A DNA stretch of 64,000 nt, from contig OX442314.1 in the NCBI GenBank assembly GCA_949358305.1, forward strand, positions 21,445,060-21,509,059, given 5' to 3'. Below, piece after piece: positions 21,352-34,015 of this stretch. A program made the position numbers and the translations under genes. The stretch's first letter is position 1; the number at the start of each line of letters is the position of its first letter. The notes under the pieces were generated by a model, which searched no databases, was not told the origin of the DNA, and saw only the letters and a program-made list of their open reading frames with translations. This stretch comes from Strigamia acuminata (taxonomy: Eukaryota > Arthropoda > Chilopoda > Geophilomorpha > Linotaeniidae).

Positions 21352-24300
21352 TTAGATGATTGACAGCCTGGTTTAAGAAAAGGAAACAATGATTATAATT
21401 AACGGACCGCAAAACACGGCAGTGTGTTTCTAAATTGATGTTGCTATGGGAATAAGTGAAGCAATTATCGAGAGAAAAAAAAACAAAAAGCATGTGAAAA
21501 CTTTGTTACCGTTAATTATTTCATTTAAAAAAGAAACATTGCGAGTTGCACATTGAAATTAAACGAAAAAAATAGAAACATCGCAAGAAAATATAAACTT
21601 TTTTCTCGAAATATGACGAATTTGAAATTGTATTGTTATTGTTAATAAATATTCAGTTTTCGTGGCCGCAAACCGAAAATAAACAATCCGCGATAGTATG
21701 TTTGACGGCATTTATTTTGCGAACATGCTAGAGAAATGCGGAAAAAACTACGAACCTGAAATATGAGAAATTCCTCATCGAACTCAACAGCAAACTCCGC
21801 CTGGCTGGTTTGCTTTCTGGCCAGGCAAGCCACAGATGTTCATCTGCTCTAAAACGTCACGGCTTCGTGAGCAAGTGACGTCATCAGTTTAAGAATTGTT
21901 ACCATAGTTACTCTCAAGAGAATTTGTCTTAGAAGATCTACCTTCATTTAATCCCAAAGATTTCAATAACCAATTTAAAAAAAATAAAAAAATAATATCC
22001 AAAAACATATAAGCCTAATGAAATACGAAACAAAAAATTTATAAACTCCATCAGTTCGATTTGATCCAAAAATACCAGGCGGAATTAATGGCTGATACAC
22101 GATACAGCCATTTTTTTTAATACGTATTTAGAGAGTGAGAGAGATAAGAAGTGGAATGATATCGATTTTCGTTAATTTATTCTTGACCTATAACTGAATG
22201 ACATTTTGGTGATACTCCAGGTGACTTGGGTTAGATTAGCTAATTATTAATTAACAATAGAATACCGCTGTCTGTTGGAATGTATTTAATTAAAGCGAGA
22301 CAAACATTCCTCAAACTGATGAAACAATCCAGCAAAACAACAAAAAATAAACAAACATTTTCTCGGTTCGACCTCGATTTAACTCGCCAAATAAACAAGT
22401 GAAATAGCGAAATATGAAAACACTCGTCTCACGCCTGTTGAACAGTATTTACTACAAGTTAGCACTATTTTTAGAAAGCGATTTGGCACAGCTATGATGT
22501 GTATTTCAGCATTTATTTCTCTTGAAGACATTCCCAAAGTTCAATGCGCAAATCATTCGAATGATGCCCGCCCCGATGGGGCGATCCCAGCGCATCTAAA
22601 ATAGATTTGAGGCACGGCTCGAGTCAACTCAAGTGTAATGCAAAGAGGTCCGTAAAAAAAGTCATCAAATATGAATCTAATTTAAAATGCCACGTCTGTT
22701 TTCAGGGGTTTTTTATCAATTGATAAAATTCTACATGCACTTTCATTATTAAAAAATGCAGTTTCTGTATGATTAAATGCATATTCATATATAAAAATTC
22801 ATTTTCTGTAAGATATATATAAAACTCATAAAATATACATCAATAAAATACCTATGAAAGAAAGTACGTCGTTGAACTGCATTCAAAACAATTTAAAGCT
22901 GGAAACTCAAAATATTTGTTCGCGGTCGAGGTACGTTTTGTCCTGAGTAAATATTTTCGCATACATTCTGTATTCGGCCATTTATCTTATTAAAATTCCT
23001 ATTTCTCATTTTAAATTCATAAAATTTCAAATAAACCAAGAATTTGCTTTAAAATAAGTCATAAATGCAGTCAAAACACAGTAAAAGTGAATTTATATGC
23101 GTGGAACGACATTTTTCACTTTTATTAATACAAATTTACCCTTAATCAAAGTTTAAACAGTTTGTTAACTGGCTCCATCTATTGTTAATGCTTTATTTTT
23201 ATTATTACCCATAATGCTTTTGTATCATATCTTGTTGTCATCCATATTTATTAAACCTAAGTTATCAGTTTGCTGTGGTTTAACTCAATTTCCACATCAA
23301 ACAAAAGAATCTGTCAACATGGGAATGTCAACTAATAAGAAAAGCAAGTTTTGTCAAAAAAATATTGCTTTGTCGAGGACAGTGAAATCTAAATATAAAC
23401 AACCCTTCTAAAATCCTCATTCCACGAGAGATTTATAACGTTTAGTTCAGTTTACAACCGCAATGCTGGTGTAGCGTTACAAATGGCCAAATCATATTTC
23501 AGCACGCCTGTCTAATCACGTAGTCCGACAATTCAAGTTTAACTGTCCATGCGAAGACACACATTCGTGTTACATCAATGTGGCTAAAAATCCACAGGGG
23601 TCTGAAATTTAAACCAAAACCACAGAAAAATCGCCAAACTCGTTTTGTTTTATCTCTACGCACAAATTTCAACATCCGGCAAGTTTACCATACATCTCCA
23701 GGTTTGCACGCAACTGGGGAAAAAATAAATAAGTCCACTTCCTCATTAAATTAAGGATTATTTATGGTCCAGAAAAACGATAATGCTGGTAATCTCACTT
23801 GGGAATTTTCCTAAGCTGGTGTAATTTTGTTTTTTTATGTAATTTTCTATATTTTGGACAGAAAACATAATTTATCCACAGTTACTCCAGATTCAGACAG
23901 TTTCGCAATAGCATAAATACAAAACAAAACGCCAATAAATAGAGAACAATATAAATGTCTCAATGTCGATTTCATTCTCTAGGTCGATCGATGGTTTTCA
24001 TTCAGCAATGGACAAAAAATGTTATGAGTTTTCTTCTTTGAAATTAAAAAAATCTCTAATTACAATTTAAAAAAAAAAAATTTTTTGAAACAAAAATTTA
24101 TCATTTCTTGCATAATTTTTCAATAAGATGTGAAGAAAACAGTTTAGATGGTTGGGTCAACCAAGTTAATTTCGTTTCAAAAAATGGGTGCAGCTTCCGA
24201 GACGAACAAGAGAAGTTTATTTCTTGGGGTTGTTGGTATGATCTTATGGTTTCACATTTCAGTTGAAACTAATTGTTGAAAAGGTGGCATCGACTCGATG

Positions 24301-25354
24301 TCAGCAAAACCAAACAAAGTCTTTTCAGTAATTTGATCTGTTCGTTACAAAGCAAACATTACATTACGTGCCGCTCTAAGCCAACACTCCTGAGTGCACA
24401 TTTTTTCCTTTAAAACTCAGTTAAAATCCTTTTATCTATCCGCTCTCCACGTTGCAATTCGAAAATTTTCCAAATCAAGTATCTATACAGACGAAAAACA
24501 ACTTTTTGTCTGTAATAATCTGCTCGATTGCTGAGATTGCAATAAGACAAGAAAGCAATACTGAAAATCGATAATTTGTGAGACAGATAAATTCACATCA
24601 AAACTAATCACGCCGAACTCAAAGTATTGATTTTCACAGCATCGCACAACTTTATTTATTTATTTTTGAAATTGAAAAAAAATATCCATTTTTATTAAAT
24701 AATACCTATAAACCGTTGTTATTAAAGGCTCAGAAAATCCGGGAGAAAATGGCACCCTTTTACGGCGGCTTTTCCGCGTACGGAAAGCAACAACCGCTCC
24801 TTCTAATCCGGAGATTATTTCAGATTTCAGCTTTACAACATTAAACATCGAACAATGACTGAACGAGTCATTTAAGAAAGCAATTTCACTGTAATACCGA
24901 ATATTTATTTACCTACTTTACTTTTTTATTATGGGCTCGTCACTAGTGCTCATTGAAATAGGATATTATTGAACAAAGACCAGGTGAGCCATGTTATTTA
25001 TTACATTTTCCTTTGTATTAGTTAAACTGAAATATTTTAATATTGCAATGCACGTAAAACTTACTCTCTACTCCTTTAAAAGTTAACCTTCTATTAATAA
25101 CTTAATGTAAGTAAATAGAAACTGGCCAGAGTGTGACTCAGAGAGCTCTTATATGGCTCATAAGTTGCTTCTAGTAACATTAAAACCCTTATTTATTAAT
25201 GACATCATTCAGAATATCTTGATGGACTTCTACCGAATTTTATTTGCTCTCAAAATGAAGTGATAAATTTATTTCATTTTGTGACATCACTAACATATCA
25301 GTATATATAAAAGAAAAAAAAGTAATTTTACCTTATCTTGTCTATACATTCTAG
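21352..25354. other. Four-kilobase gene-poor stretch
   Basis: AT-rich sequence with no exon I can support on either strand. Short open frames (e.g. 21642-21833 minus, 24660-24848 minus, 23214-23411 plus) have no family motifs or splice partners. It may hold regulatory DNA for the flanking minus-strand genes. A gagagaga run is at about 22133-22143. Confidence 0.5.
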
Positions 25355-26239
25355 TTAATAATGATATAAAGACAATAGGAAGATAAATTGAATAAAAACT
25401 GACCTTGAATCCACAACTTCATCGTATGGAGGAGGAGGTTCATCATCAATAGGAAGTGAAGTATCCATGTGATTCACATTATTGGTTTGCTGTGAACACG
25501 GTGAAGTCAAAAGATTTGGGCAGCATTTCTTCGTGAGATCTTTGAAGCAGTAACAACATGCCCAAAATAATTCCGGGTTCATACACAAAATGCCGACGAA
25601 AACGAGAAACACAAGAATCACGACGATCAAAGCTGTCCAGCCTATGTAGGAAATGTCGTCACCTGATAAGAGTTAGAAAAGAAAACATGTAAGAATTAAT
25701 CAAAATAAAAAATTGAAGGGAAAAATCCCTTTTGCAATTCACTTCTGACATTTCATCATATCAAATAATAAAATAAAATAAAAAAAAATAAGAAAAACAG
25801 CATTGGCTGATAACATTTAACTCATTATCTTTCGTTGTTTGAGAAATTGACAAGAAAAAGCAATACTGTCATTTAATAAATTACATATAACTTCCATTCC
25901 TTTTGCAAATTGCTAATTGCAATTCCACATTGAGTATTGACTTGGAACTATGTAAATGAAATAATTGTTTGCTTAGCCTAAATACTGCTGTGAGAAAATC
26001 GCACTCATTTGAAAATCCAAACGTTAAGACTGTCCAAAAATACATTTCAACTCACATATTAACAGCTTTTGTTCAATCATTCCGTAGGAAATTGTGCCAA
26101 AACTTGTTAATTATCAACATCTGTCGATAATCTGCAGGTGTTTACTTATTTTCTAGAAAAAATTACCTTGAGCTAGGCCAACTCCGAAACCACTGAAGAA
26201 CAAAACGACAAACAAAAAGCGAATAAAAGAGAATTCCAT
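25355..26239 (-). CDS. PPPPY membrane protein with Cys-rich juxtamembrane region (cluster member 11)
   Basis: Minus-strand exons 26239-26167 and 25662-25355, phase 1, about 126 residues. The signal peptide is MEFSFIRFLFVVLFFSGFGVGLAQ. The mature ectodomain is very short (GDDISYIGW), followed by a span (ALIVVILVFLVFVGIL), then CMNPELFWACCYCFKDLTKK and CC. This is the highest cysteine density in the cluster. The tail carries DDEPPPPYDEVVDSR. A good donor follows VVDS (AAG/GTCAGT, exon end 25404), so the drawn last residues (SVFIQFIFLLSLYHY) may be intron read-through, with a further 3' exon I could not place. YDEV is compatible with YxxPhi. Confidence 0.8.
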
Positions 26240-26986
26240 CGGAGTTTCAATCTCATCATTCCCGCATCTAAAAATAACTGATCTCAACCGACGACTATTT
26301 CAAGGTGTCTTAAGAACAAGACGCGTCATCTGAGTGAGTCGACCGTCCGTGGTCACGAGATGTAATTTGATATGTTATCTTAGGGAGAAAAGCTTTCTAA
26401 TTCCCTTACAACAAGGAAGTCAAAACAAAACATGTTTGGACATTTGATCGGCTGCACTGCACGGCTCCCTATCTGCCATGACAGTTTTGATTAACTACGG
26501 GAGCGCGTTAGAACCATTGTGAATTTTCGAATGCGAAAATAAAACAAAATCGAATTTCAACGTTTATAAACAATAAATTTGAAATTTAGAACTCGCAGTT
26601 CGTGTTCTGACACGCACACACTGTAATTCACTTAAGCAATTTCATGTATTTGTGTATTTAATTGAATATGAAATAAGTTGGACGATTTCAAATGTGATTC
26701 CGTGAGAAATAAAAATCATGTACGGAGGTGCAGAAGGAATATCACAAAATGGATAGAATGTTTTGCTTTCGCTCTTCGTGTTTTAATATTATTTCGGTTT
26801 ATATTTTCGTTCCAGACTCTTCATTTCGACGAGTTTTTGTGTAATAAATACGAAATAAATTTTAAAATAAAATTTGTGCATTTTTATTAAAAAAGGGGTT
26901 TGAATTGAGGGTACATCACAAACTTCCATTTGCCAACTCAACCAAATCCTATCTACGTCATTCATCTGAGTGGGAGGGGTCTTAAG

Positions 26987-27564
26987 ATGGCGATGAGGAT
27001 GGCAACAATTATAGCCTCTTCTGTTGTTTTGTTTATATTTGTTCAACAGTCTCAAGCTTATCTTCCCGGACGACATGGTAAGAAATACAAAGCGCCATCT
27101 GGCGCTGATAAACATTTTTTGTTACAAATTTAATTTCTATTTTAAGTTGACTTTAAAAAGAAAAGGAAAAAAAAAATTTTCAAGTGTTTCAACAAGATTA
27201 AATCAAAGCTGTTGCTCAAATGAATGTTGTGAGAGGAAAATTAACTGTAGTCAAATAATCACAATAATATATTTATTTACGTGTAAAAAATCGGCAGTTT
27301 TCCGGAAATAAATTTCATAATTTTGTTAATTCCATTTTTCCCTCTCTCTCTTTATTTCCAGCTATTAGCCCGTCAGTTTCCGTCGAATTAATGGCAGGAA
27401 TGGTGTTGCTACTGATCTGCTTTCTCGTCCTACCAGCTATCTTGGCATTGTTGTGTTTTTGTGCGTATGTCAAACTACAGTCGCATTGTTCTAAACCAAA
27501 ACCCAAGATTTCCAGATTGAAACTCGAATTCGACGAGCAGAAAGAACGCTTGCTTTACATCTAA
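26987..27564 (+). CDS. Small membrane protein lacking PPxY (cluster member 12)
   Basis: Exons 26987-27077 and 27362-27564, phase-1 junction, 97 residues. Exon 1 is a signal peptide (MAMRMATIIASSVVLFIFVQ, then QSQA). The ectodomain is about 20 residues (YLPGRHGAISPSVSVELM). The span GMVLLLICFLVLPAILALL is followed by CFCAYVK and HC. The tail is short and basic, ending KISRLKLEFDEQKERLLYI*, with no proline motif. The exon plan, phase and juxtamembrane cysteines match the PPxY genes, so it is probably a family member whose tail has been lost or replaced. It is head-to-head with member 11: the two ATGs are about 750 bp apart and share a promoter region. It might act as a dominant partner without ligase binding, but that is only a guess. 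Confidence 0.78.
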
Positions 27565-28315
27565 ACATTCAAATCCCACCCAAAAAAAAAAAAACAATAC
27601 TTTTGTGATATATTACTTAAAACCATTAGTGTGAGTGTGTGTACTTCCGGTTGTAACAAGAACTTGCCTCTATCTACTGGGTAGAATCGGTAAGTCATCT
27701 TTCATTTATCCATATTAGTAATGTAGTTAGAAAAATAAACAAACATTGAGTGTTAACAGAAGTATGGTCATTTTAAATTTAATCTCCATCTGCATCTGCA
27801 TGTTTTGTAGATCATGTGATTCAAGTTCCAACTTCCCTCGTACAAATTTCACGCCAAAAGTGAAAGTAAACTAATAATTCTATGCTCGTGATTGTGACCC
27901 ATGATGTAATTATCCTGTACTCAGCCTTTGTGTCATTGTATACACACCATTGTACATTTTTGTTATATATGTATATTTTTGGTGGACATTTTTCTTCCTC
28001 AAGATTTTCCTAGTGTCTGTCTCTAGACTAACAAATCACTGTAGACTAACTAGCATGTGCGCCTGTTTCTATTTACTCATGTCAAATATTGGAAATAATT
28101 TTGTGTAATGTGATGTCAATTTAGTTAATAAAAGATTAAAAATAATAACCACAGCATCCTGTTTATGTTTTTGTTGGTTAAATATATAAAAGTGATTCAC
28201 GTGTGGATTTTTCCACATTTATTGATTTATTTATTTATTGATAATTAATTAATTTTTTTAAAAAAAAAAATATGTCGCCTTGTGTCTGCTCTTTATCTTT
28301 TCATCTAGACAAGAC
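27565..28315. other. 3' region and intergenic
   Basis: No gene is seen. The sequence at 27585-28150 is typical 3' UTR-like DNA, with aataaa-type signals near 27733 and 28127. Confidence 0.5.
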
Positions 28316-29712
28316 ATGTTCCACACTTTCCTAACAAATGTGCCCGTTCTGTTTCAGAGAATCAATTTTCTTGCATCTGGCAACTCATTCTTGTTACAAC
28401 GTAGCTTGTGTTCGCTCGGTTTCGTTCTACCGAGGGGCGAACGCAACCACGTGACAGGTGACATCATCAAAACATTGCAAATGGAGATGCAGAGAAGACA
28501 AGCTGCCCAGTTGTGCTGCACTTTCATCCTGTGCAGCCAACTGAAAGGGGCAGTTGCTTCAATAGTTGATGAGCCAGGTAAATAGTTCAATTATCTCAAC
28601 GCATGCGCAATTAATACAATTCTAATCTGGTTGTGTGGTGATTGAATGAGATGATGTAGACTATCGTCAAACTATCCTCATAATACCCAATTATTTCTCT
28701 TTATTTTTTTAAAATCTCACTTAATTGTATGAAAACAATCAAATTGTTAACAATTTCTATCGATGCGAATGAGATAAATAACCAATTAAATATATAGAAA
28801 TCGTAGATGGATGCACAGTAATTGTTTCTCATCATTTAGAAATTAACGAAGTTTACGTAATTGTGTAATCCAAATATATGCTTTTATGAGTATTGATTGG
28901 GTCGATATTTCATTATGACACTTCATAAATAATTTATTTTATACGTTTTTACCTTTTATTGGACATTTTTATAATATTTTTGTTGATTTAGTGCGGTGGT
29001 CAATACATAAATGTGACAGATTTGATTTATAGAAAAATAAAATAAAAATAAAATAATTAATTATTAAATATGTTTCACCGTTTATTTATTGTCCTCAGGA
29101 TGGAATCCCAAATCATCGACAGAACTGTTTTTGGGCCTCCTTCCATATCTACTTGTCTTCGTTGTCGTCCCCATTTGCCTTCTTCTTGTGTGTTGGTGTT
29201 CTAAATACGTCCTTCGCGTGTGCTGCAAACGTGTCCACCAACAACACACGCCCGCGTTTCTTCATCGATTCTTCCCGACCACGACACCGACCCCGACCCC
29301 GACACCAACATCGACGGCCGCACCGACATCACTCGCAGTCACACAACCGCAACAGCAGCCACCGGAAACGCTCTTCACCAACTACACCAACTACAATCCC
29401 ATGTTAGAAGGAGAACTAGACTTGTTCCCCATAAGTTACAACACCGAAGAATCTCGACAGCAACAGTGCCGAAGAAACCAACAATTCATTAGTGTCACGT
29501 GCAACTTCATACGAGCAGAAGCCATCAGTCGGACCAACGATAGTGTCAACGAAGAGAGTCGAGTTGACGATCCGCCGCCATACTACCCGGAAGACCCGCC
29601 GCCATCTTACGACACGTTATATTCGGAAAAGATCATCGAAGACAACACGGCTTCGTCCAAAGGAGAAATGGAAATTGACAATGGAACTGAAAACAGTGTT
29701 TGTGTCAATTAA
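28316..29712 (+). CDS. PPxY membrane protein with Cys ectodomain and two PPxY-type motifs (cluster member 13)
   Basis: Exons 28316-28577 and 29099-29712, phase 1, 291 residues. Exon 1 encodes MFHTFLTNVPVLF…, a weakly hydrophobic N-terminus, and an 87-residue ectodomain with QRSLCSLGFVLPRGER and AAQLCCTFILCSQLKGA (four cysteines). Exon 2 begins GWNPKSSTELF, followed by a span (LLPYLLVFVVVPICLLLVCW), then CSKYVLRVCCKR, a PTPTPT/Q-rich tail, and RVDDPPPYYPEDPPPSYDTLYSE with an acidic end. The initiator is uncertain: an acceptor-like catctag lies just before the ATG at 28316, suggesting a spliced leader. Three overlapping alternate frames of exon 2 are shadows created by the PT repeats. It is the largest ectodomain in the cluster. 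Confidence 0.8.
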
Positions 29713-30085
29713 AAGTACAAAATGTGGCATGTGCTCGTCATGGGATGCTTGATGGTTGCCTGCACGTTTTATAGCCAGGTGGCGTAATTTTTTTGCCCTG
29801 GTGGCAGGATGAAATATTTTGAAATGCTTCCAATGGTCGAAATTGATCAGTGTGTTTCTCATGTGAAAATATCAAGTTAATTCTTCATAGTTTTCTTCAT
29901 TTTCATATTAGTTAGGGTTTAGAATGAGTTTTTGTAATATTTTTATGCAGAAGTTAGAAAAGTATAATTTTATACATTTTTTTTTATGGTTTTAAAAGTT
30001 TTTAGAAATTTACCGTAAATGCTCTCATGGAGTGCAGGATGCTCATTGAGCGCGGTTACCCTTACAACACAAGTCTAAAATCGAC
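29713..30085. other. 3' flank, nothing recognised
   Basis: AT-rich downstream sequence of the gene ending at 29712. No coding feature. Confidence 0.5.
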
Positions 30086-30556
30086 CAAAACCACTAAATT
30101 CAATATCCAAATTGAACAAAACGACTAAAATAAATGTCTAAATTGAACAAAACGACTAAAATAAATGTCTAAATTGAACAAAACGACTAAAATAAGTGTC
30201 TAAATTGAACAAATAGACTAAAATAAATGTCTAAATTGAACAAAATGACTAAAATAAATGTCTAAATTGAACAAAATGACTAAAATAAATGTCTAAATTG
30301 AACAAAACGACTAAAATAAATGTCTAAATTGAACAAAATGACTAAAATAAATGTCTAAATTGAACAAAACGATTAAAATAAATGTCTAAATTGAACAAAA
30401 TGACTAAAATAAATGTCTAAATTGATCAAGAACACTAAAATAAATGTCTAAATTGAACAAAATGACTAAAATAAATGTCTAAATTGAACAAAACGACTAA
30501 AATAAATGTCTAAATTGAACAAAACGACTAAAATAAATGTCTAAATTGAACAAACC
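30086..30556. repeat. 31-bp minisatellite, about 15 units
   Basis: Head-to-tail units of gactaaaataaatgtctaaa followed by ttgaacaaaac. Units recur every 31 bp from about 30092, with single-base variants (aaaatgacta versus aaaacgacta, one ttgatcaagaac unit near 30425). The edges are diverged units. Non-coding. Confidence 0.95.
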
Positions 30557-32016
30557 GATGGAATTCAATAAAAAAATTGCAGGTTCTATCAAGAGAGTAT
30601 TTACGCTAAGTTTTTTTAATTTTCCTATTAATTTATTATTATAAGTTGACGAATTTAAAGAATCGTCATAATTACTGATTGAGATTTCAAAATCAGATGT
30701 TGGATTTCATATTTGATCAATGACATATCATGTGTTGGTACTGTGTACAAATCTATCCAGATCTTCCTAAAATGAGAAATGTTTCCATCCTTCCAGTTTT
30801 CACCCGATTACTAGAATGACTCGAATTAGGAATACAAAGTAAAATACAAATAATTCAAGAAGCAGAAGTGAACAGTATTGTCATCAACATGTAATACTGA
30901 TAGTGCATTAGCACAATGTTGTGTAAAGCACATAATACATTTTGTGCAAACCTACATTTTATCTCCAGTGACAAAAATAAATAAACAGATGTATTGCTAT
31001 ATCATTTGTATAAATAGAACTCTACTGTTATCAACTTAATTTCTTGGCCATTATATTCCAACGAATTATTTTCATGTTTACTGCAATCTAAATTTGATTT
31101 TCCATTCTTGACTGTTAAGTTTGTGGAATATTTAACTATACAAATGTAAGTATGCACAAACGGTGTATTAATATTGTACGTATCTTAACAACTGTGTTTA
31201 CTTTTCTCAATTTCGATATCTAGACTGCAATTCTGTCTTCTGGACAATATTTTTTAGTACTATTCTAACTGTTTTAATGGCTTTTATTCCAATTGACCAA
31301 TTTTAGCCACAAGCTCAACGTTAAAAATGTTTTACTAAAATTAGTCAGTTGAAAATTAAGAAAAAGTGTAGAAAAAAGTGTCGCAAAGCCATCAAAAACG
31401 TTTCAATTACAAGAAATACTCTTTACGTTCACATAACTGTGTGTAAAAAAAGACAAATGTAGCCTTATTTCATTCTAAATGTCCAGAAGTTGCAATCAAT
31501 GTAGGCCTGTTATCGGCCGATTGTACAATTGTCTCGAGAATTAATGCATTTCTTTAAAAATCAAATTAAAAATAAAAATGGTGGATGTTTGTAAATGTTG
31601 TGTAGATATTTATCTAAAGATTTAATGTTTTCAATTATAAAGACTTTTGAAAATGTAAAACAGATTAAAGCCGTAAAAACAAAAATCAAAATATCAATAG
31701 CTATTAAAGCTATAGTTGTTGTAACAACTAAATACTGGAATAAAAAATTTGTTCTATACGAAAAAAATAACAGAAAGAATAAACGGAAAATATCGATTAA
31801 ATTTCAACTTTAAAGCCAAACTAGGTCAGTGGATAACGCCAAGGTTGTCTCAAAGGCACACACAACATTTTGAAATATCAATGCCCCCAGTGCCAATTTA
31901 CATAATTACAAAACTGTTAATAACAATTATCATAATTTGTTTATAATATAAACAAAAAATTCAATTCGAATGATACATCTTTGTTGTTAATAGTATTAGA
32001 AATTGAAAAAGTGAAA
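30557..32016. other. Intergenic, nothing recognised
   Basis: AT-rich sequence. The open frames 31595-31813 and 31749-31946 (plus) are lysine/isoleucine-rich products of A-rich DNA with no supporting features. Confidence 0.5.
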
Positions 32017-33553
32017 TTAAAATCCATCGATACTCCAAAAATGAACCTTCTGATCGCCACATACAGCAATGATGGGAAGTTTGCAATGCCACGATAATCC
32101 ATCAACAACTAACAATTGAGCGTTTAGGCAAACTTGCCAATTCGACTGTGAAAACAACAAGAAAACAAAAACCATCACTCAAAACTCATTCTTCTACTGA
32201 CTGCATTCAAAAGGTTGTGTTTCAGCTATTTTAGGCGTATATGTTTTTGTTTTGTTATGTTAAAAAACAAAAACAAAAACAAAAACACTTAAAACACCAT
32301 TGTTTGAATGCAGCCAGTACAAACACAAGTACAAACACAACTTACCTGTCCAGGTTTTATTCGGAAGACTTTAATTTGATTGTTTGGTCGTCCAATTGTA
32401 CAAATTAGCGATTCGTTAGTCGGGCACCAACGAAATGATTGTGATAGTTCCATGTGTACTGTATGACTATCGATTGGACGGCTAAATAAATAAAAAAGGT
32501 TGAAGAAAAAAATGTTTTTTTTATTTTTATTTTAAATGTATTAAATCTTTCAAACCTCGATCTCGATGTATCCCAAATACAACAATCTGATCCCGCTGCA
32601 CAACCCACTTGTAGACTATTGAGTAGACACCAGTCCGCCATCAGCAGAGGCTGTTTATTCGAGTCTAATGACATCAAGGGTTGTTGCGTGATCAAATTGT
32701 AAAACCGTATAACTCCTTTTTTCTCAGCAACCATCAACTAAGAAAATAATTTTTTAAATTTAATTAGATTAAATTTTTATTTTTTTTTTTATTTTACCTT
32801 TTCCGATTCATTTTTATGCCACCGAACCGACATGCCAGCAGATTTCAATATAAACGAACAGCAACATTTTCCATCCACGTTGAATACACGACACGTGTTG
32901 TCGTCGCTGACACTCGCGATTCTATCTCCTTTTTCTGGCTCGAAAGCAATATCATTAATGTACGATCTGTGCCCCCCAATTACCTACAAAGAAAACCAAC
33001 GACAGATTAATTTCCACTTTTAATGAATAATGAATAATGATGGCCAAATTTACGAACTTTAACGACATCGTCGTTTTTCAAATCAGTTTTGAAAATTCGA
33101 ATCATGTGATCAGCACAGGAAGCAGCAAAACTGTAATTTAAAAATACAAATACAAAATAAATTCAAAATTTTTTTTTAATTAAATAAATAAAAACAGTAA
33201 AGGATTTTTTTTTTACACGACTTGTCTGGGCATTAAATCCAAATTCGTTTGTGGACTCCAGCACAGCGATAGAATTCTCGTTCCGTGTTGAAAATCTCGC
33301 ACGTGGACGTATTCGAGATTTTCGACGTCGACAGCATCGTCCTAAATTAAAAGAATTAACACAATTAAACGAATTATCCTTACATTGTAGCTCGCGAGCG
33401 ACCACTTACCGGAAAAGTACATTTTCCTATTTCGATTCTATCGGTAGTTGCTATAGCAATCAACGATCCGCACCAATTAAATGGGGAAAATTCAGCTAGG
33501 TAAACACGATCTTTTAAGTCAATATTCCAATTGCTACGTTTCGTTGTTTCCAT
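32017..33553 (-). CDS. NUP37: Nucleoporin NUP37, seven exons, complete
   Basis: Exons 33553-33410, 33341-33217, 33130-33058, 32983-32798, 32737-32556, 32478-32346 and 32145-32017 join in frame to 323 residues, close to the roughly 326 of the human protein. Diagnostic blocks match NUP37 along its whole length: VYLAEFSPFNWCGSLIAIAT, VKVIGGHRSYINDIAFEP, RIASVSDDNTCRVFNVDGK, LMVAEKKGVIRFYNLITQQP, WDTSRS and VCGDQKVHFWSI. NUP37 is a WD40 beta-propeller subunit of the Y-shaped (NUP107-160) nuclear pore subcomplex. The donor of exon 3 (AAA/GTTCGT) is non-ideal but is fixed by the reading frame. The start is an ATG matching the family N-terminus. The next gene begins 460 bp away on the other strand, a likely shared promoter. 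Confidence 0.96.
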
Positions 33554-34015
33554 CTCAATTTAAATCCTGGCGGCCAAGTACCGCGCCGTTACGAGATCTA
33601 GGAAGCGGAAATGGAAAGTAAACGGATGCCCGAAGCACGACACCCTGTGTTAAATTCTGGCGGTTAGGCGCGAAATACAAAAAAAAATATTAAAACTCAA
33701 AAGGAATACATTTGTCAGATTAATTTTTCGTGTTTTAAGTAGGAAAATTAAAAATAAATTTATATTTAGTCAGTTAGGTCATGTCCTCCATTATAATTTT
33801 AAAAGGAAAATCCCTTAGTATATTTATATTTATATTCAACTGAGCTGAGAAACATGGCGGCCGAGTTTGGCTACTACTTCAAAATAATTTACAACAAATA
33901 AAAAAATAGAATGTGATATCTCATTATTACATGGAAAGGCTGCAATAATAAATAAACGCATGATATTCTAAACCAAACTCCCTACTTTTAAGGAAAAGAC
34001 TTTAAATCCAAAAAA

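Noticed and set aside
28352-28577. AAQLCCTFILCSQ resembles the CC-x-C core of an insulin/relaxin A chain
   Set aside because: Spacing is CC-x4-C rather than CC-x3-C, there is no matching B-chain cysteine pair or dibasic C-peptide sites, and the exon splices in phase into a membrane span.
29153-29752. Three long overlapping + frames rich in P/T/R/H
   Set aside because: They are shadows of the PTPTPT- and Q-rich tail of the gene at 28316-29712. The spliced frame carries the family PPxY and span.
30086-30556. Regular 31-bp repeats considered as a CRISPR-like array
   Set aside because: There are no unique spacers. The unit is continuous and head-to-tail in eukaryotic intergenic DNA, so it is a minisatellite.
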